Source: JALYRV01 sp036675475
Lineage (GTDB): Bacteria; Acidobacteriota; Vicinamibacteria; Vicinamibacterales; SCN-69-37
Direction: 5' to 3'
NCBI GenBank assembly: GCA_036675475.1
Contig: JAKFEY010000024.1
Location: 1-62,153 of the forward strand
DNA: 62,153 nt
Of the stretch, positions 11,101 to 18,852 are shown one piece after another. Every line of letters begins with the position of its first letter. Positions within the stretch are counted from its first letter, which is position 1. Below the pieces are notes generated by a model. The model was given only the letters and a program-made list of their open reading frames with translations, was not told where the DNA came from and did not search any database. The position numbers and the translations under genes were made by a program.

Positions 11101-11232
11101 GGTCACAGGTCAAAGGGGACAGGGCAAAGGGGACGCAAGGGTAAAGCGGCGAAGGTCGCAGGGGACAGGTCCTTTCCCTTTCGCCCTTGCCCCTCCCGTC
11201 CCCTTTCACCTCTGCCCTTTGACCTTTCACCT
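11101..11232. repeat. Facing purine-rich / pyrimidine-rich word arrays upstream of efp
   Basis: The left array (11101-11170) is built of AAAGGGGACAGG-like words; the right array (11171-11232) is built of CCTTTCCCTTTCGCCC-like words. They are degenerate reverse complements and almost touch. The spacer between hsp20 and efp is entirely this element, so the efp promoter region lies at its right edge. The same purine/pyrimidine word type recurs at 39810-39980. Confidence 0.7.
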
Positions 11233-11234
11233 TA

Positions 11235-11240
11235 TATAAT
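11235..11240 (+). promoter_or_regulatory. -10 element of efp
   Basis: A consensus TATAAT ten bases before the efp ATG, at the edge of the word array. No well-spaced -35 was found (TTGACC at 11219 is too close). The short distance implies a leader of only a few bases and no Shine-Dalgarno sequence. Confidence 0.5.
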
Positions 11241-11250
11241 TACTGGTTCC

Positions 11251-11814
11251 ATGAGCTCTGTACAGGCCACACGGATGAAGAAGGGGATGCTGATCAAGAT
11301 GGGGAACGACCTGTTCCGCGTCCTGGATTTGCAGCATTTCACGCCAGGCAACAAGCGCGGGTTCGTGCAGTCCAAGCTGCGCAACATCCGGACCCACGCG
11401 CTGGCCGACCACAAGTTCCGCGCGGAAGACGATGTGGAGCGCGCCCGGCTCGATGAGCGCGAGATGCAGTTCCTCTATCGCGACGGCGAGCAGTTCTACT
11501 TCATGGACACTGCCAACTACGAGCAGATCCACATCAACGAGGAAGCGCTCGGCGACTCGGCCAACTATCTGATTCCGGAAATGACCATCAAGGTCGAGTT
11601 CTACGACGTGGAGCCGGTCGGCATCGAGCTGCCGGTCACGATCGATCTGAAGGTCGCCGACACGGTGCCCGGCATCAAGGGCGCCACCGCAAGCGCGCAG
11701 ATCAAGCCGGCAACGCTCGAAACCGGGCTCGTCGTCAACGTGCCGTCGTTCATCAACACGGGCGACGTGATCCGCGTCAACACGGAAACCGGCGAGTATC
11801 TCGGCCGCGCGTAA
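11251..11814 (+). CDS. efp: Elongation factor P
   Basis: A 187-residue translation factor that rescues ribosomes stalled at polyproline. The KOW-like N-domain and two OB domains are complete, ending in GDVIRVNTETGEYLGRA. The loop that enters the peptidyl transferase centre reads TPGNKRGF, so the position usually holding the modified Lys (PGKG) appears to be Asn34, with Lys and Arg following. No epmA, earP or ymfI-type modification gene is nearby. The gene is preceded by TATAAT at a near-leaderless distance and its TAA overlaps the tdk ATG (TAATG), implying coupling. Confidence 0.96.
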   Translation: MSSVQATRMKKGMLIKMGNDLFRVLDLQHFTPGNKRGFVQSKLRNIRTHALADHKFRAEDDVERARLDEREMQFLYRDGEQFYFMDTANYEQIHINEEALGDSANYLIPEMTIKVEFYDVEPVGIELPVTIDLKVADTVPGIKGATASAQIKPATLETGLVVNVPSFINTGDVIRVNTETGEYLGRA

Positions 11815-12383
11815 TGGAAGTTTCGCAGCGCAATCGCGGCGGCTGGATTGAGGTCATTGCCGGCTCGATGTTCTCCGGCAAGAGCGAAGAGCTGATCCGG
11901 CGCCTGCGCCGCGCGCAGATCGCGCGCCAGAACGTCCAGATCTTCAAGCCGTCGGTCGACAACCGCTTCAGCGAAGAGCACATCGTGTCGCACAGCGAGA
12001 TGCGCATTCCGTCGAGCGCCGTGGCCTCGTCGCGGCTGCTGCTCGAGTCGGTGAAGCCCGAGACGCAGGTGGTGGGCATCGACGAGGCGCAGTTCTTCGA
12101 TCAGGAGCTGCCGGCCGTCGTGAACACGCTCGCCGATCAGGGCAAGCGCGTCATCGTCGCCGGCCTGGATCAGGACTACCTCGGCCGGCCGTTCGAGCCG
12201 ATGCCGGCGCTGCTCTCGATCGCCGAATACATCACCAAGACGCTCGCCATCTGCATGGTCTGCGGCGGCCCCGCGAACCACACGCAGCGCCTCGTCGCCA
12301 GCCGCGAGCGCGTGCTGGTCGGCGCCACCGGCGCCTACGAAGCCCGCTGCCGCGAGTGCTTCGATCCGACGATCGGCCAGTAA
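11814..12383 (+). CDS. tdk: Thymidine kinase (type II)
   Basis: A 189-residue salvage kinase phosphorylating thymidine. The P-loop is GSMFSGKS at 17-24, the catalytic/Mg site is in GIDEAQFF near residue 88, and the lasso zinc site is C..C (CMVC) plus C..C (CREC) near the C-terminus. The thymidine-binding loop around GATGAYEARC is present. The ATG overlaps the efp stop by one base. Length and motifs match the tetrameric bacterial family. Confidence 0.96.
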   Translation: MEVSQRNRGGWIEVIAGSMFSGKSEELIRRLRRAQIARQNVQIFKPSVDNRFSEEHIVSHSEMRIPSSAVASSRLLLESVKPETQVVGIDEAQFFDQELPAVVNTLADQGKRVIVAGLDQDYLGRPFEPMPALLSIAEYITKTLAICMVCGGPANHTQRLVASRERVLVGATGAYEARCRECFDPTIGQ

Positions 12384-12390
12384 CCGTGCG

Positions 12391-12412
12391 GCGGTGTCTA
12401 ACCCTACACCGC
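12391..12412 (+). promoter_or_regulatory. Hairpin abutting the start codon of the membrane protein gene
   Basis: The arms GCGGTGT and ACACCGC are perfect 7-bp complements around an 8-base loop, ending one base before the ATG of the next gene. In an RNA read from tdk this would cover the ribosome landing site, and no Shine-Dalgarno sequence is visible. It may hold back translation of the downstream gene. Confidence 0.4.
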
Positions 12413-12413
12413 G

Positions 12414-12974
12414 ATGCTGTACGACGTCCTTTCCCTCGTCCTGCTCGTGCTTGGTGTGGGCTTTCTCGCGGCGAATGTGCGCGTGGGGGCCGAGCTCGTG
12501 CGGTACTTCCGGTTGCGCTCGTCCGCACTGCTGACCTGGCCCGGCCAGCGCCCGCCGTTCTACGGCCTCGTGCTCACGCTCGGCGTGGTGCTCGGCGTTC
12601 TCGTGTTCGTGAAGGTCGCGATTCAGGATCGTCCAGCGCGCGACGTCTTCGGCGAGGGCATGATGTTCGTCTACTACGGCTACGCCGTGCCGATGCGCCG
12701 GCGGATTGGCCGCGGGTTCTATCGCGACGGCATCTGGTCGGAGTCGGGCTTCGTGCCCTACTGGAAGATTGACGGCCTGCGGTGGAAGGAAGGGGACCAG
12801 ATCACGCTCGTGCTCATCGATCGCGTGCGCCGGATGGCGCGCCTGCTCGTGGTGCCGCAGCCGCTCTATGGCGCCGCGCGGCGGCTGCTGCGCGACCGGC
12901 TCGCGTCGCACGAGATCCACTTCGCAGGCAAGGCGCTCGATCTCGGCGAGCACGACGAGCGCGACGATGCGTAG
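12414..12974 (+). CDS. Membrane protein of unknown function
   Basis: A 186-residue protein with two N-terminal membrane helices (about 1-22 and 49-68), then a soluble domain with the pattern GFYRDGIWSESGFVPYWKIDGLRWKEG and a basic C-terminal half. The layout (two helices plus a small beta-rich domain reading YW.ID) resembles uncharacterised DUF5673-like proteins, but I am not certain. It follows tdk by 30 bases and ends three bases from the convergent phosphatidyltransferase gene. A hairpin directly precedes its ATG. Confidence 0.65.
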   Translation: MLYDVLSLVLLVLGVGFLAANVRVGAELVRYFRLRSSALLTWPGQRPPFYGLVLTLGVVLGVLVFVKVAIQDRPARDVFGEGMMFVYYGYAVPMRRRIGRGFYRDGIWSESGFVPYWKIDGLRWKEGDQITLVLIDRVRRMARLLVVPQPLYGAARRLLRDRLASHEIHFAGKALDLGEHDERDDA

Positions 12975-12977
12975 GGA

Positions 12978-13769
12978 TTAGAAGAGCCAGCCGAGCAGAC
13001 CCATGCCGCTGGCCGTGGGATCGGCGAGCCAGTCGGGCGGCGTCAGCCAGACGAACGCCAGAATCGCGGCGACCATCATGTCGTACTGCCAGGTCGCGCG
13101 ATCGTGCGTCCAGTAGATCGCGTTCCAGATCATGCGCGCGGGAATGGTCAGCGGGTTCAGTGCCTGCGAACGCGGCGCGTCAGCCTGTTTGCCTTCGAGC
13201 TCGCGCCACGTCAGATAGATGCGGTCGGCCACCGTGAGCACCGACAGCACGCACATCACCCACAGCACCGCCGCCATCCGGTTCGTGAAGGCGCCGATCA
13301 TGAAGAGGACGATGCGCTCGGGACGCTCCATGAAGCCGACCTTGCACTTGGGGATGATCGACTCGGCGCGCGCGCGCGCGTAGCTGGTCATGATCGAGAA
13401 CGTCAGCGCGATGGCCGCCACCATCACATAGTCGGTGCGGTCGAGCGACGAGTAGAGATAGATGAGGCCGATGAACAGCGCGAGGTCCGAAAAACGATCG
13501 ATGACCGAGTCCCAGAAGCCGCCGAACTTGCTGATGGTGCCGCTTTCCTGCGCCACCTTGCCGTCGATGAAGTCGAAGATGTTGGCGACGACCATGATCA
13601 CGCCGGCGCGGATGAACCGGCCGCGCGCGAGCTCGACGGCCGCGTACACGTTGATCAGGACCCCGACGAAGGTCAGCAGGTTGGGATGGATGCGCAGCGC
13701 AACACAGGTGTTGATGATGAGGCGCAGCGGGAACATGCAGACTGCGCCAATTGCGCCTGTAAATGTCAT
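12978..13769 (-). CDS. CDP-alcohol phosphatidyltransferase family membrane enzyme
   Basis: A 263-residue, roughly six-helix membrane enzyme transferring a phosphatidyl group from a CDP-alcohol to a second alcohol in phospholipid synthesis. The family signature is seen as DFIDGKVAQ...GGFWDSVID: both Asp pairs are present, but the usual Arg after Ala (DGxxAR) is Gln. The substrate cannot be read from the sequence. The ATG at 13769 (MTFTGAIG) is preferred because the upstream in-frame ATG runs into the divergent uvrC start. A TACTAT box at 13785-13790 (minus) lies upstream. Confidence 0.85.
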   Translation of the reverse strand: MTFTGAIGAVCMFPLRLIINTCVALRIHPNLLTFVGVLINVYAAVELARGRFIRAGVIMVVANIFDFIDGKVAQESGTISKFGGFWDSVIDRFSDLALFIGLIYLYSSLDRTDYVMVAAIALTFSIMTSYARARAESIIPKCKVGFMERPERIVLFMIGAFTNRMAAVLWVMCVLSVLTVADRIYLTWRELEGKQADAPRSQALNPLTIPARMIWNAIYWTHDRATWQYDMMVAAILAFVWLTPPDWLADPTASGMGLLGWLF

Positions 13770-13794
13770 GCTTAAGCTGTCCGCATAGTAGTCG

Positions 13795-15603
13795 ATGGCC
13801 ATCAGCGACCTCAAGACCCAGATCAACCGGCTGCCCGAGCAGCCCGGGGTGTATCTGTTCCTGGGGCGGGGCGGCGAAACCCTCTACGTGGGCAAGGCCC
13901 GGGCGCTGCGCGACCGCGCCCGCAGCTACCTGAGCGCCTACGGCACCAGCCCCCGGCACGACGCCCTGCTCGACGAGGCCGACACCCTCGACTTCATCGT
14001 CACCGACTCGGTGGTGGAGGCGCTGGCGCTCGAAAACAACCTGATCAAGCAGCGGTCGCCGCGCTACAACATCCTGCTGCGCGACGACAAAACCTACCCG
14101 TATCTGCGGCTGACGGTCAGCGAGCGGGCGCCGCGGGTGCTGGTGGCGCGGCGGGTGGAGCGCGACGGCGACATGTATGCGGGCCCGTTCATGCCGGCGG
14201 CCCTGGCGCGGCGGGCCATGGGGCTGTCGCACCGGGTGTTCGGCCTGCGGTCGTGCAACGAAATCATCGACGGCAAGCGCGGACGGCCGTGCCTCGAGTA
14301 CGACATCAAGCGGTGCCTGGCGCCGTGCGTGGCCGAGATCTGCAGCCTCGAGGAATATCGCGAGGCGGTCGAGCGCACGCGGCTGTTCCTCGAGGGACGC
14401 AACGACGAGTTGCTCGCGCGCATGCGCGCCGAGATGGCGGAGGCGGCCGGCGCCGAGCAGTACGAGAAGGCCGCGCATCTGCGCGATGCGCTGCGCACGG
14501 TCGAAACGCTGCAGGCGCGGCAGCAGAAGATGGCGACGCCGGGGCAGAGCGATCGCGACGCCTTCGGCATCAAGATCGGCGCGTCGGGCGCGGTCGTCCA
14601 GATCTTCCAGATGCGCAACGGCCGCGTCATCGAGAAAGTGGAACTGGTCTACGAGGGCACGGCGGCCGACGCGGAAGCCGCCGAGATCACGACGGCGGCC
14701 ATCCAGCAGTTCTACGAGGAGCGCGAGGCGCCGCCCGAGATTCACGTCAGCGACCCGCTGCCCGCGGCCGATGCCGAGGCGCTCGAAGGCTGGATGAGCG
14801 TCAACTCCGGCCGCCGCGTCCGCATCGTCGTCCCCCGGCGCGGCGACAAGCGCGGGCTGCTGGAGCTCGCGTCGCGCAACGCGGCGGTGGCGTATCAGGC
14901 GCGGTTCAATCAGCCCGCGATGGGCAGCTACGACGCGCTCGAAACGCTGCGGCAGGCGTTCAACCTGCCGTCGCTGCCGCGGCGCATCGAGTGCTTCGAC
15001 ATTTCGACGATTCAGGGCAGCGACACCGTGGCCTCAATGGTCGTGTGTGAGGACGGACGGATGCGCCGTTCGGAATATCGCAAGTTCCGGATCCGCGAAG
15101 CGGAGCATGACGACTTCACGTCGATGCGCGAAGTCGTGTTCCGGCGTTATCGCAAGGTGCTCGAGGCGGGTGGCCCGTTTCCCGATCTGATTCTCATCGA
15201 CGGCGGCAAGGGGCAGCTCAACGCCGCGTACGACGCGCTGCAGCAGCTCGGGCTCGCGAATCTGGTGGCGGCCGGCATCGCGAAGAAGGAGGAGCTGTTG
15301 TACGTCCGCGATCGCGAGGATCCGATCGCGCTGCCGCGCACCAGCCCCGCGCTGCTGCTGATTCAGCGGATTCGCGACGAGGCGCACCGGTTTGCGGTGA
15401 CATTCCACCGCACGCGCCGGGCGAAGCGCGATCTCACCAGCGAGCTCGAGGGTATTCCGGGCATCGGGCCTGGCCGGCGTCGCGCCCTGCTGCGCACGTT
15501 CGGCAGCCTCACCGGCGTGCGCCGGGCCACCCGGGAGGAGCTGACGAAAGTGGTGGGCACGCGCGCCGCCGACGCCATTCTCGGCTTTTTCGCCAACGCC
15601 TGA
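13795..15603 (+). CDS. uvrC: Excinuclease ABC subunit C (UvrC)
   Basis: A 602-residue nuclease making both incisions in nucleotide excision repair. An N-terminal GIY-YIG domain (PGVYLFLG...LYVGKARALRDR) makes the 3' cut. A UVR motif occurs in the middle (AEQYEKAAHLRDAL), an RNase H-like domain (IECFDISTIQGSDTVASMV) makes the 5' cut, and two helix-hairpin-helix motifs close the protein (GIPGIGPGRRRALL, VVGTRAADAI). The ATG is only 25 bases from the divergent phosphatidyltransferase start, so promoter elements must overlap the starts. No frameshift or missing domain was seen. Confidence 0.97.
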   Translation: MAISDLKTQINRLPEQPGVYLFLGRGGETLYVGKARALRDRARSYLSAYGTSPRHDALLDEADTLDFIVTDSVVEALALENNLIKQRSPRYNILLRDDKTYPYLRLTVSERAPRVLVARRVERDGDMYAGPFMPAALARRAMGLSHRVFGLRSCNEIIDGKRGRPCLEYDIKRCLAPCVAEICSLEEYREAVERTRLFLEGRNDELLARMRAEMAEAAGAEQYEKAAHLRDALRTVETLQARQQKMATPGQSDRDAFGIKIGASGAVVQIFQMRNGRVIEKVELVYEGTAADAEAAEITTAAIQQFYEEREAPPEIHVSDPLPAADAEALEGWMSVNSGRRVRIVVPRRGDKRGLLELASRNAAVAYQARFNQPAMGSYDALETLRQAFNLPSLPRRIECFDISTIQGSDTVASMVVCEDGRMRRSEYRKFRIREAEHDDFTSMREVVFRRYRKVLEAGGPFPDLILIDGGKGQLNAAYDALQQLGLANLVAAGIAKKEELLYVRDREDPIALPRTSPALLLIQRIRDEAHRFAVTFHRTRRAKRDLTSELEGIPGIGPGRRRALLRTFGSLTGVRRATREELTKVVGTRAADAILGFFANA

Positions 15604-15622
15604 ACTAGAATAGACAACCCGT

Positions 15623-16246
15623 TTGGAAGACCTTCCCCTTCAGCTCACGCTGTTCGCCGTTCTGCTGCTGTCGCTCTCGATCCACGAGGCGGCACACGCG
15701 TGGGCGGCCGACAAACTCGGCGACCCGACGGCGCGGCTGCTCGGCCGGCTCACCATCAATCCGGTGGCGCACATCGACCCCATCGGCACGCTGCTGCTGC
15801 CGGGCATCGCGATTCTGACGGGGCTGCCCATCATCGGCTGGGCGAAGCCGGTGCCGGTGAGCTTTCATCACCTGCGGCATCCGCGGCGCGATTTCATGTA
15901 CATCGCGGCGGCGGGGCCGCTCAGCAACCTGCTGCAGGCCCTGCTGATTGCCGGCGCGGCGCGCTTGATGTTCCCGGGCGGCCTGGAACAGGGCTTTGCC
16001 GGCATTCTGATTCTGCAGGCCGTGTTCCTGAACATCCTGCTGGCGCTGTTCAACCTGATTCCCGTGCCGCCGCTCGATGGCGGCAACGTCCTTGGCGGCC
16101 TGCTTCCCGAACAGGTCGCAACGGCATACGATCGGGTGATCCGGCCCTGGGGATTCCTGATCCTCTACGCCATTCTGCTGTCCGGGCTGTTTGCCCGGTT
16201 TATCGTGCCCCCGGCGATCGAATTGACATGGATGCTGCTGCCGTGA
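15623..16246 (+). CDS. Site-2 protease family protein (M50B, sporulation factor SpoIVFB-like/YwhC-like)
   Basis: A 207-residue intramembrane metalloprotease with about five helices. The zinc motif HEAAH stands near residue 24, and the second metal ligand motif NLIPVPPLDGG near 145. Such short S2P relatives are commonly encoded next to trpS and scpA in many bacteria, as here. The start is TTG, preceded by TAGAAT at 15606-15611. Its TGA overlaps the likely GTG start of trpS. The substrate is unknown. Confidence 0.9.
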   Translation: MEDLPLQLTLFAVLLLSLSIHEAAHAWAADKLGDPTARLLGRLTINPVAHIDPIGTLLLPGIAILTGLPIIGWAKPVPVSFHHLRHPRRDFMYIAAAGPLSNLLQALLIAGAARLMFPGGLEQGFAGILILQAVFLNILLALFNLIPVPPLDGGNVLGGLLPEQVATAYDRVIRPWGFLILYAILLSGLFARFIVPPAIELTWMLLP

Positions 16247-17232
16247 CCCCGCGTGTCGTTTCCGGAATGCGCCCCACAGGGAAGCTGCACCTCGGCCACC
16301 TGGTCGGGGCGCTGCAGAACTGGACGGAGCTGCAGAAGAAGTACGACTGTTTCTATTTCGTGGCCGACTGGCACGCGCTGACGAGCGACTACGCGTCAAC
16401 CGAACAAATCACCGCGTATGCGCTCGACAACGCCGCCGACTGGCTGGCCTCGGGTGTCGATCCCGAGACGAGCACCATCTTCGTGCAGTCGCTCGTGCCC
16501 GAGCACGCCGAGCTCTATCTGCTGCTGCAGATGATCACGCCCATCTCGTGGCTCGAGCGCGTGCCCACCTACAAGGAGCAGATGGAGCAGCTGACCGACA
16601 AGGACTTGTCGAATCTCGGCTTCCTCGGCTATCCGCTGCTGCAGACGGCCGACGTCGCGATCTACGACGGCGCGTTCGTGCCGGTCGGCGAAGATCAGGT
16701 GCCGCACCTCGAGCTGTCGCGCGAGGTCGTGCGCCGCTTCAACAACTTCTACGGCGGCGGCCTCGTCGAGGCGCAGCCCTTGCTCACGCCGACGCCGCGC
16801 CTGCCCGGGCTCGACAACCGCAAGATGAGCAAGAGCTACGGCAACACCATCGATTTGTCAGACGATGCGGAGACGGTGAAGCAGAAGGTGCGGCAGATGT
16901 ACACGGACCCGAAGCGCGTGCGGGCCGACATTCCCGGCACCGTCGAAGGCAATCCGGTGTTCATCTATCACGACGCGTTCAACCCGAACCGCGAGGAGGT
17001 CGAGGATCTGAAGGCGCGCTACCGCGCCGGCGCGGTGGGCGACGTCGAGGTGAAGACGAAGCTGTCGACCGCGCTCAACGCGATGCTCGATCCGCTGCGC
17101 GAGCGGCGCGCGGCCGTGGCGCAGAAGCCCGAGCGCGTGCGCGAGATTCTCGTCGAAGGATCGCGCAAGGCCCGCGCCGTGGCGCAGGAAACGATGGAGC
17201 GCGTCCGCGCCGCCGTGAAGTTGAAGTACTAG
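16243..17232 (+). CDS. trpS: Tryptophanyl-tRNA synthetase
   Basis: A 329-residue class I synthetase charging tRNA-Trp. The HIGH-type motif is PTGKLHLGHLVGAL near the N-terminus and the KMSKS loop is KMSKSYGNTI in the second half; the domain is complete. I chose GTG at 16243, overlapping the protease stop (GTGA), which gives the standard N-terminus MTPRVVSGMRPTG. An in-frame ATG five codons upstream (16228) is the alternative. It lies in the conserved S2P-trpS-scpA-scpB-rluB chain. Confidence 0.96.
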   Translation: MTPRVVSGMRPTGKLHLGHLVGALQNWTELQKKYDCFYFVADWHALTSDYASTEQITAYALDNAADWLASGVDPETSTIFVQSLVPEHAELYLLLQMITPISWLERVPTYKEQMEQLTDKDLSNLGFLGYPLLQTADVAIYDGAFVPVGEDQVPHLELSREVVRRFNNFYGGGLVEAQPLLTPTPRLPGLDNRKMSKSYGNTIDLSDDAETVKQKVRQMYTDPKRVRADIPGTVEGNPVFIYHDAFNPNREEVEDLKARYRAGAVGDVEVKTKLSTALNAMLDPLRERRAAVAQKPERVREILVEGSRKARAVAQETMERVRAAVKLKY

Positions 17233-17234
17233 TC

Positions 17235-18008
17235 ATGGCCGAAGAATTTGAGTCCATCCTCGAAAACTATCCGGTTCGCGTCGCGAACTTCGAGGGCCCG
17301 CTCGATCTGCTGCTGCATCTGATCAAGAAGAACGAGCTCAACATCTACGACATTCCGGTGGCGCTCATCACGAAGCAGTACCTGGAATATGTCGAGATGA
17401 TGCAGGAGATGAATCTCGACATCGCGGGCGAGTTCCTGGTGATGGCCGCGACGCTGATTCACGTGAAGTCGCGGATGCTGCTGCCGCGGCCCGATCCGAA
17501 ACAGGAAGATCCGGAAGAGGATCCGCGCGAGGCGCTCGTGCGCCGGCTGCTCGAGCACCAGAAGTTCAAGGCGGCGGCGGAGCTGCTGCACGAGCGCGAG
17601 ACGCTGCGCAGCGCGCAGTGGACGCGGCCCGACGAGGCCGTCGCCGACATGGCGGGCGAGCCGGAAGAGCCCGAAATCGAGGTCGATCTCTTCAGCCTGA
17701 TGTCGGCGTTCCGGCAGGTGCTCGAGCGCGCGAAGCAGCGGCCGCAGGTGCGGCTGCCCGCGGAGCAGATTCCGATCGAGACGCGTATCGAGCAGCTGCT
17801 GGCGCGTCTGTCGGAAACGGAAGCGTGCGGGTTCGAAGACCTGTTCGCCGACGTGCAGACCAAGGCGGGCATGATCGTGACGTTCCTGGCGCTGCTGGAA
17901 ATGATCCGGCTCAAGCTCGTCCGCGTGTTCCAGGGCGGCGCGTTCGGCGAAATCCGCGTCTACAAACGCGAGAAACCCGCCGGCGCCCCCGACTTTACAA
18001 TCTCCTAG
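17235..18008 (+). CDS. scpA: Segregation and condensation protein A (kleisin)
   Basis: A 257-residue kleisin that bridges the SMC head domains and binds ScpB to form the bacterial condensin. The N-terminal block FEGPLDLLLHLIKKNELNIYDIPV is diagnostic, and a C-terminal winged helix (about 185-250) binds the SMC cap. A glutamate-rich linker lies near 90-105. It begins two bases after trpS and is followed by scpB after 10 bases. No smc gene is in the window. Confidence 0.95.
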   Translation: MAEEFESILENYPVRVANFEGPLDLLLHLIKKNELNIYDIPVALITKQYLEYVEMMQEMNLDIAGEFLVMAATLIHVKSRMLLPRPDPKQEDPEEDPREALVRRLLEHQKFKAAAELLHERETLRSAQWTRPDEAVADMAGEPEEPEIEVDLFSLMSAFRQVLERAKQRPQVRLPAEQIPIETRIEQLLARLSETEACGFEDLFADVQTKAGMIVTFLALLEMIRLKLVRVFQGGAFGEIRVYKREKPAGAPDFTIS

Positions 18009-18018
18009 AGGTCCGAGA

Positions 18019-18852
18019 GTGGCGAAGAAACGCGTGAAGGAACCCGAACCGGTCGAACCCGTCGAACCGATGGAACCATCGGAACAGCTCATGGCCACGA
18101 TCGAAGCCCTGATCTTCGCGTCGCCGGAGCCGATGTCGCTCAAGACGCTCACGAAGCTGCTCGACGCCGAGCCGAAGGAAGACGTCAAGGCGGCGCTCGA
18201 GGCCGTGCGGGTTCGCTACGATCGTCCCGGCGGGCTGCAGCTGGTGGAAGTGGCGGGCGGGTTTCAGATCGTCACGCGGCCCGAGCTGCACGAGTGGGTG
18301 CGGCGCCTGTTCCATGAACGCACGACGTCGAAGCTGTCGGTGGCCGCGCTCGAAACGCTGGCGGTGATTGCGTACCGGCAGCCGGTGACCGCGCCCGAGA
18401 TTGCCGAGATTCGCGGCGTGAACACGTCGGGCGTCCTGGCCACGCTGATCGACCGCAAGCTCGTGAAGATCGTGGGCCGCAAGCAGGTCGTCGGCCGGCC
18501 GTTCATGTACGGCACCACGCGCGAGTTCCTCGAGCGCTTCGGCCTCAACGACCTTACCGACCTGCCCAAGGTCGAAGACATGTCCGAGTTGCTCGGGTTC
18601 GAGCTGCCCGGCATGGACGGCGGCATGCCCGAAACCGCGGCGCTGCCGTTCGACGAGCACGCACTCGACACCACGCAGCATGCAGAAGAGGCAACCGGTG
18701 ACGCGAATGACGAAGAGGCGGCCGGAGACGAAGCGGCCGGAGACGAAGCGGCCGGAGATGAAGCGGCCGGAGACGAGCCGGCGGACGACGCCGTCCCAGG
18801 CAGCGAGGGCGACGACGCGGGCGACGCCGGCGAAAAGGAACGCGTCCACTAG
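18019..18852 (+). CDS. scpB: Segregation and condensation protein B
   Basis: A 277-residue ScpA partner. Two winged-helix domains span about residues 22-185, with the typical ALIFASPEPMSLKTLTKLL and LAVIAYRQPVTAPEIAEIRGVN blocks. The start is GTG. Beyond the family fold there is an unusual acidic tail of about 75 residues containing four GDEAA-type repeats, encoded by a 15-base tandem repeat (18718-18777). The last 57 codons or so overlap the start of the rluB-type gene in another frame, where the same repeat encodes a basic KRPET tail. Condensin function is firm; the tail's role is unknown. Confidence 0.94.
   Translation: MAKKRVKEPEPVEPVEPMEPSEQLMATIEALIFASPEPMSLKTLTKLLDAEPKEDVKAALEAVRVRYDRPGGLQLVEVAGGFQIVTRPELHEWVRRLFHERTTSKLSVAALETLAVIAYRQPVTAPEIAEIRGVNTSGVLATLIDRKLVKIVGRKQVVGRPFMYGTTREFLERFGLNDLTDLPKVEDMSELLGFELPGMDGGMPETAALPFDEHALDTTQHAEEATGDANDEEAAGDEAAGDEAAGDEAAGDEPADDAVPGSEGDDAGDAGEKERVH

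Noticed and set aside
11219..11240. TTGACC plus TATAAT upstream of efp as a full promoter
   Set aside because: The spacing is only 10 bases, too short for sigma70; only the -10 box is kept.
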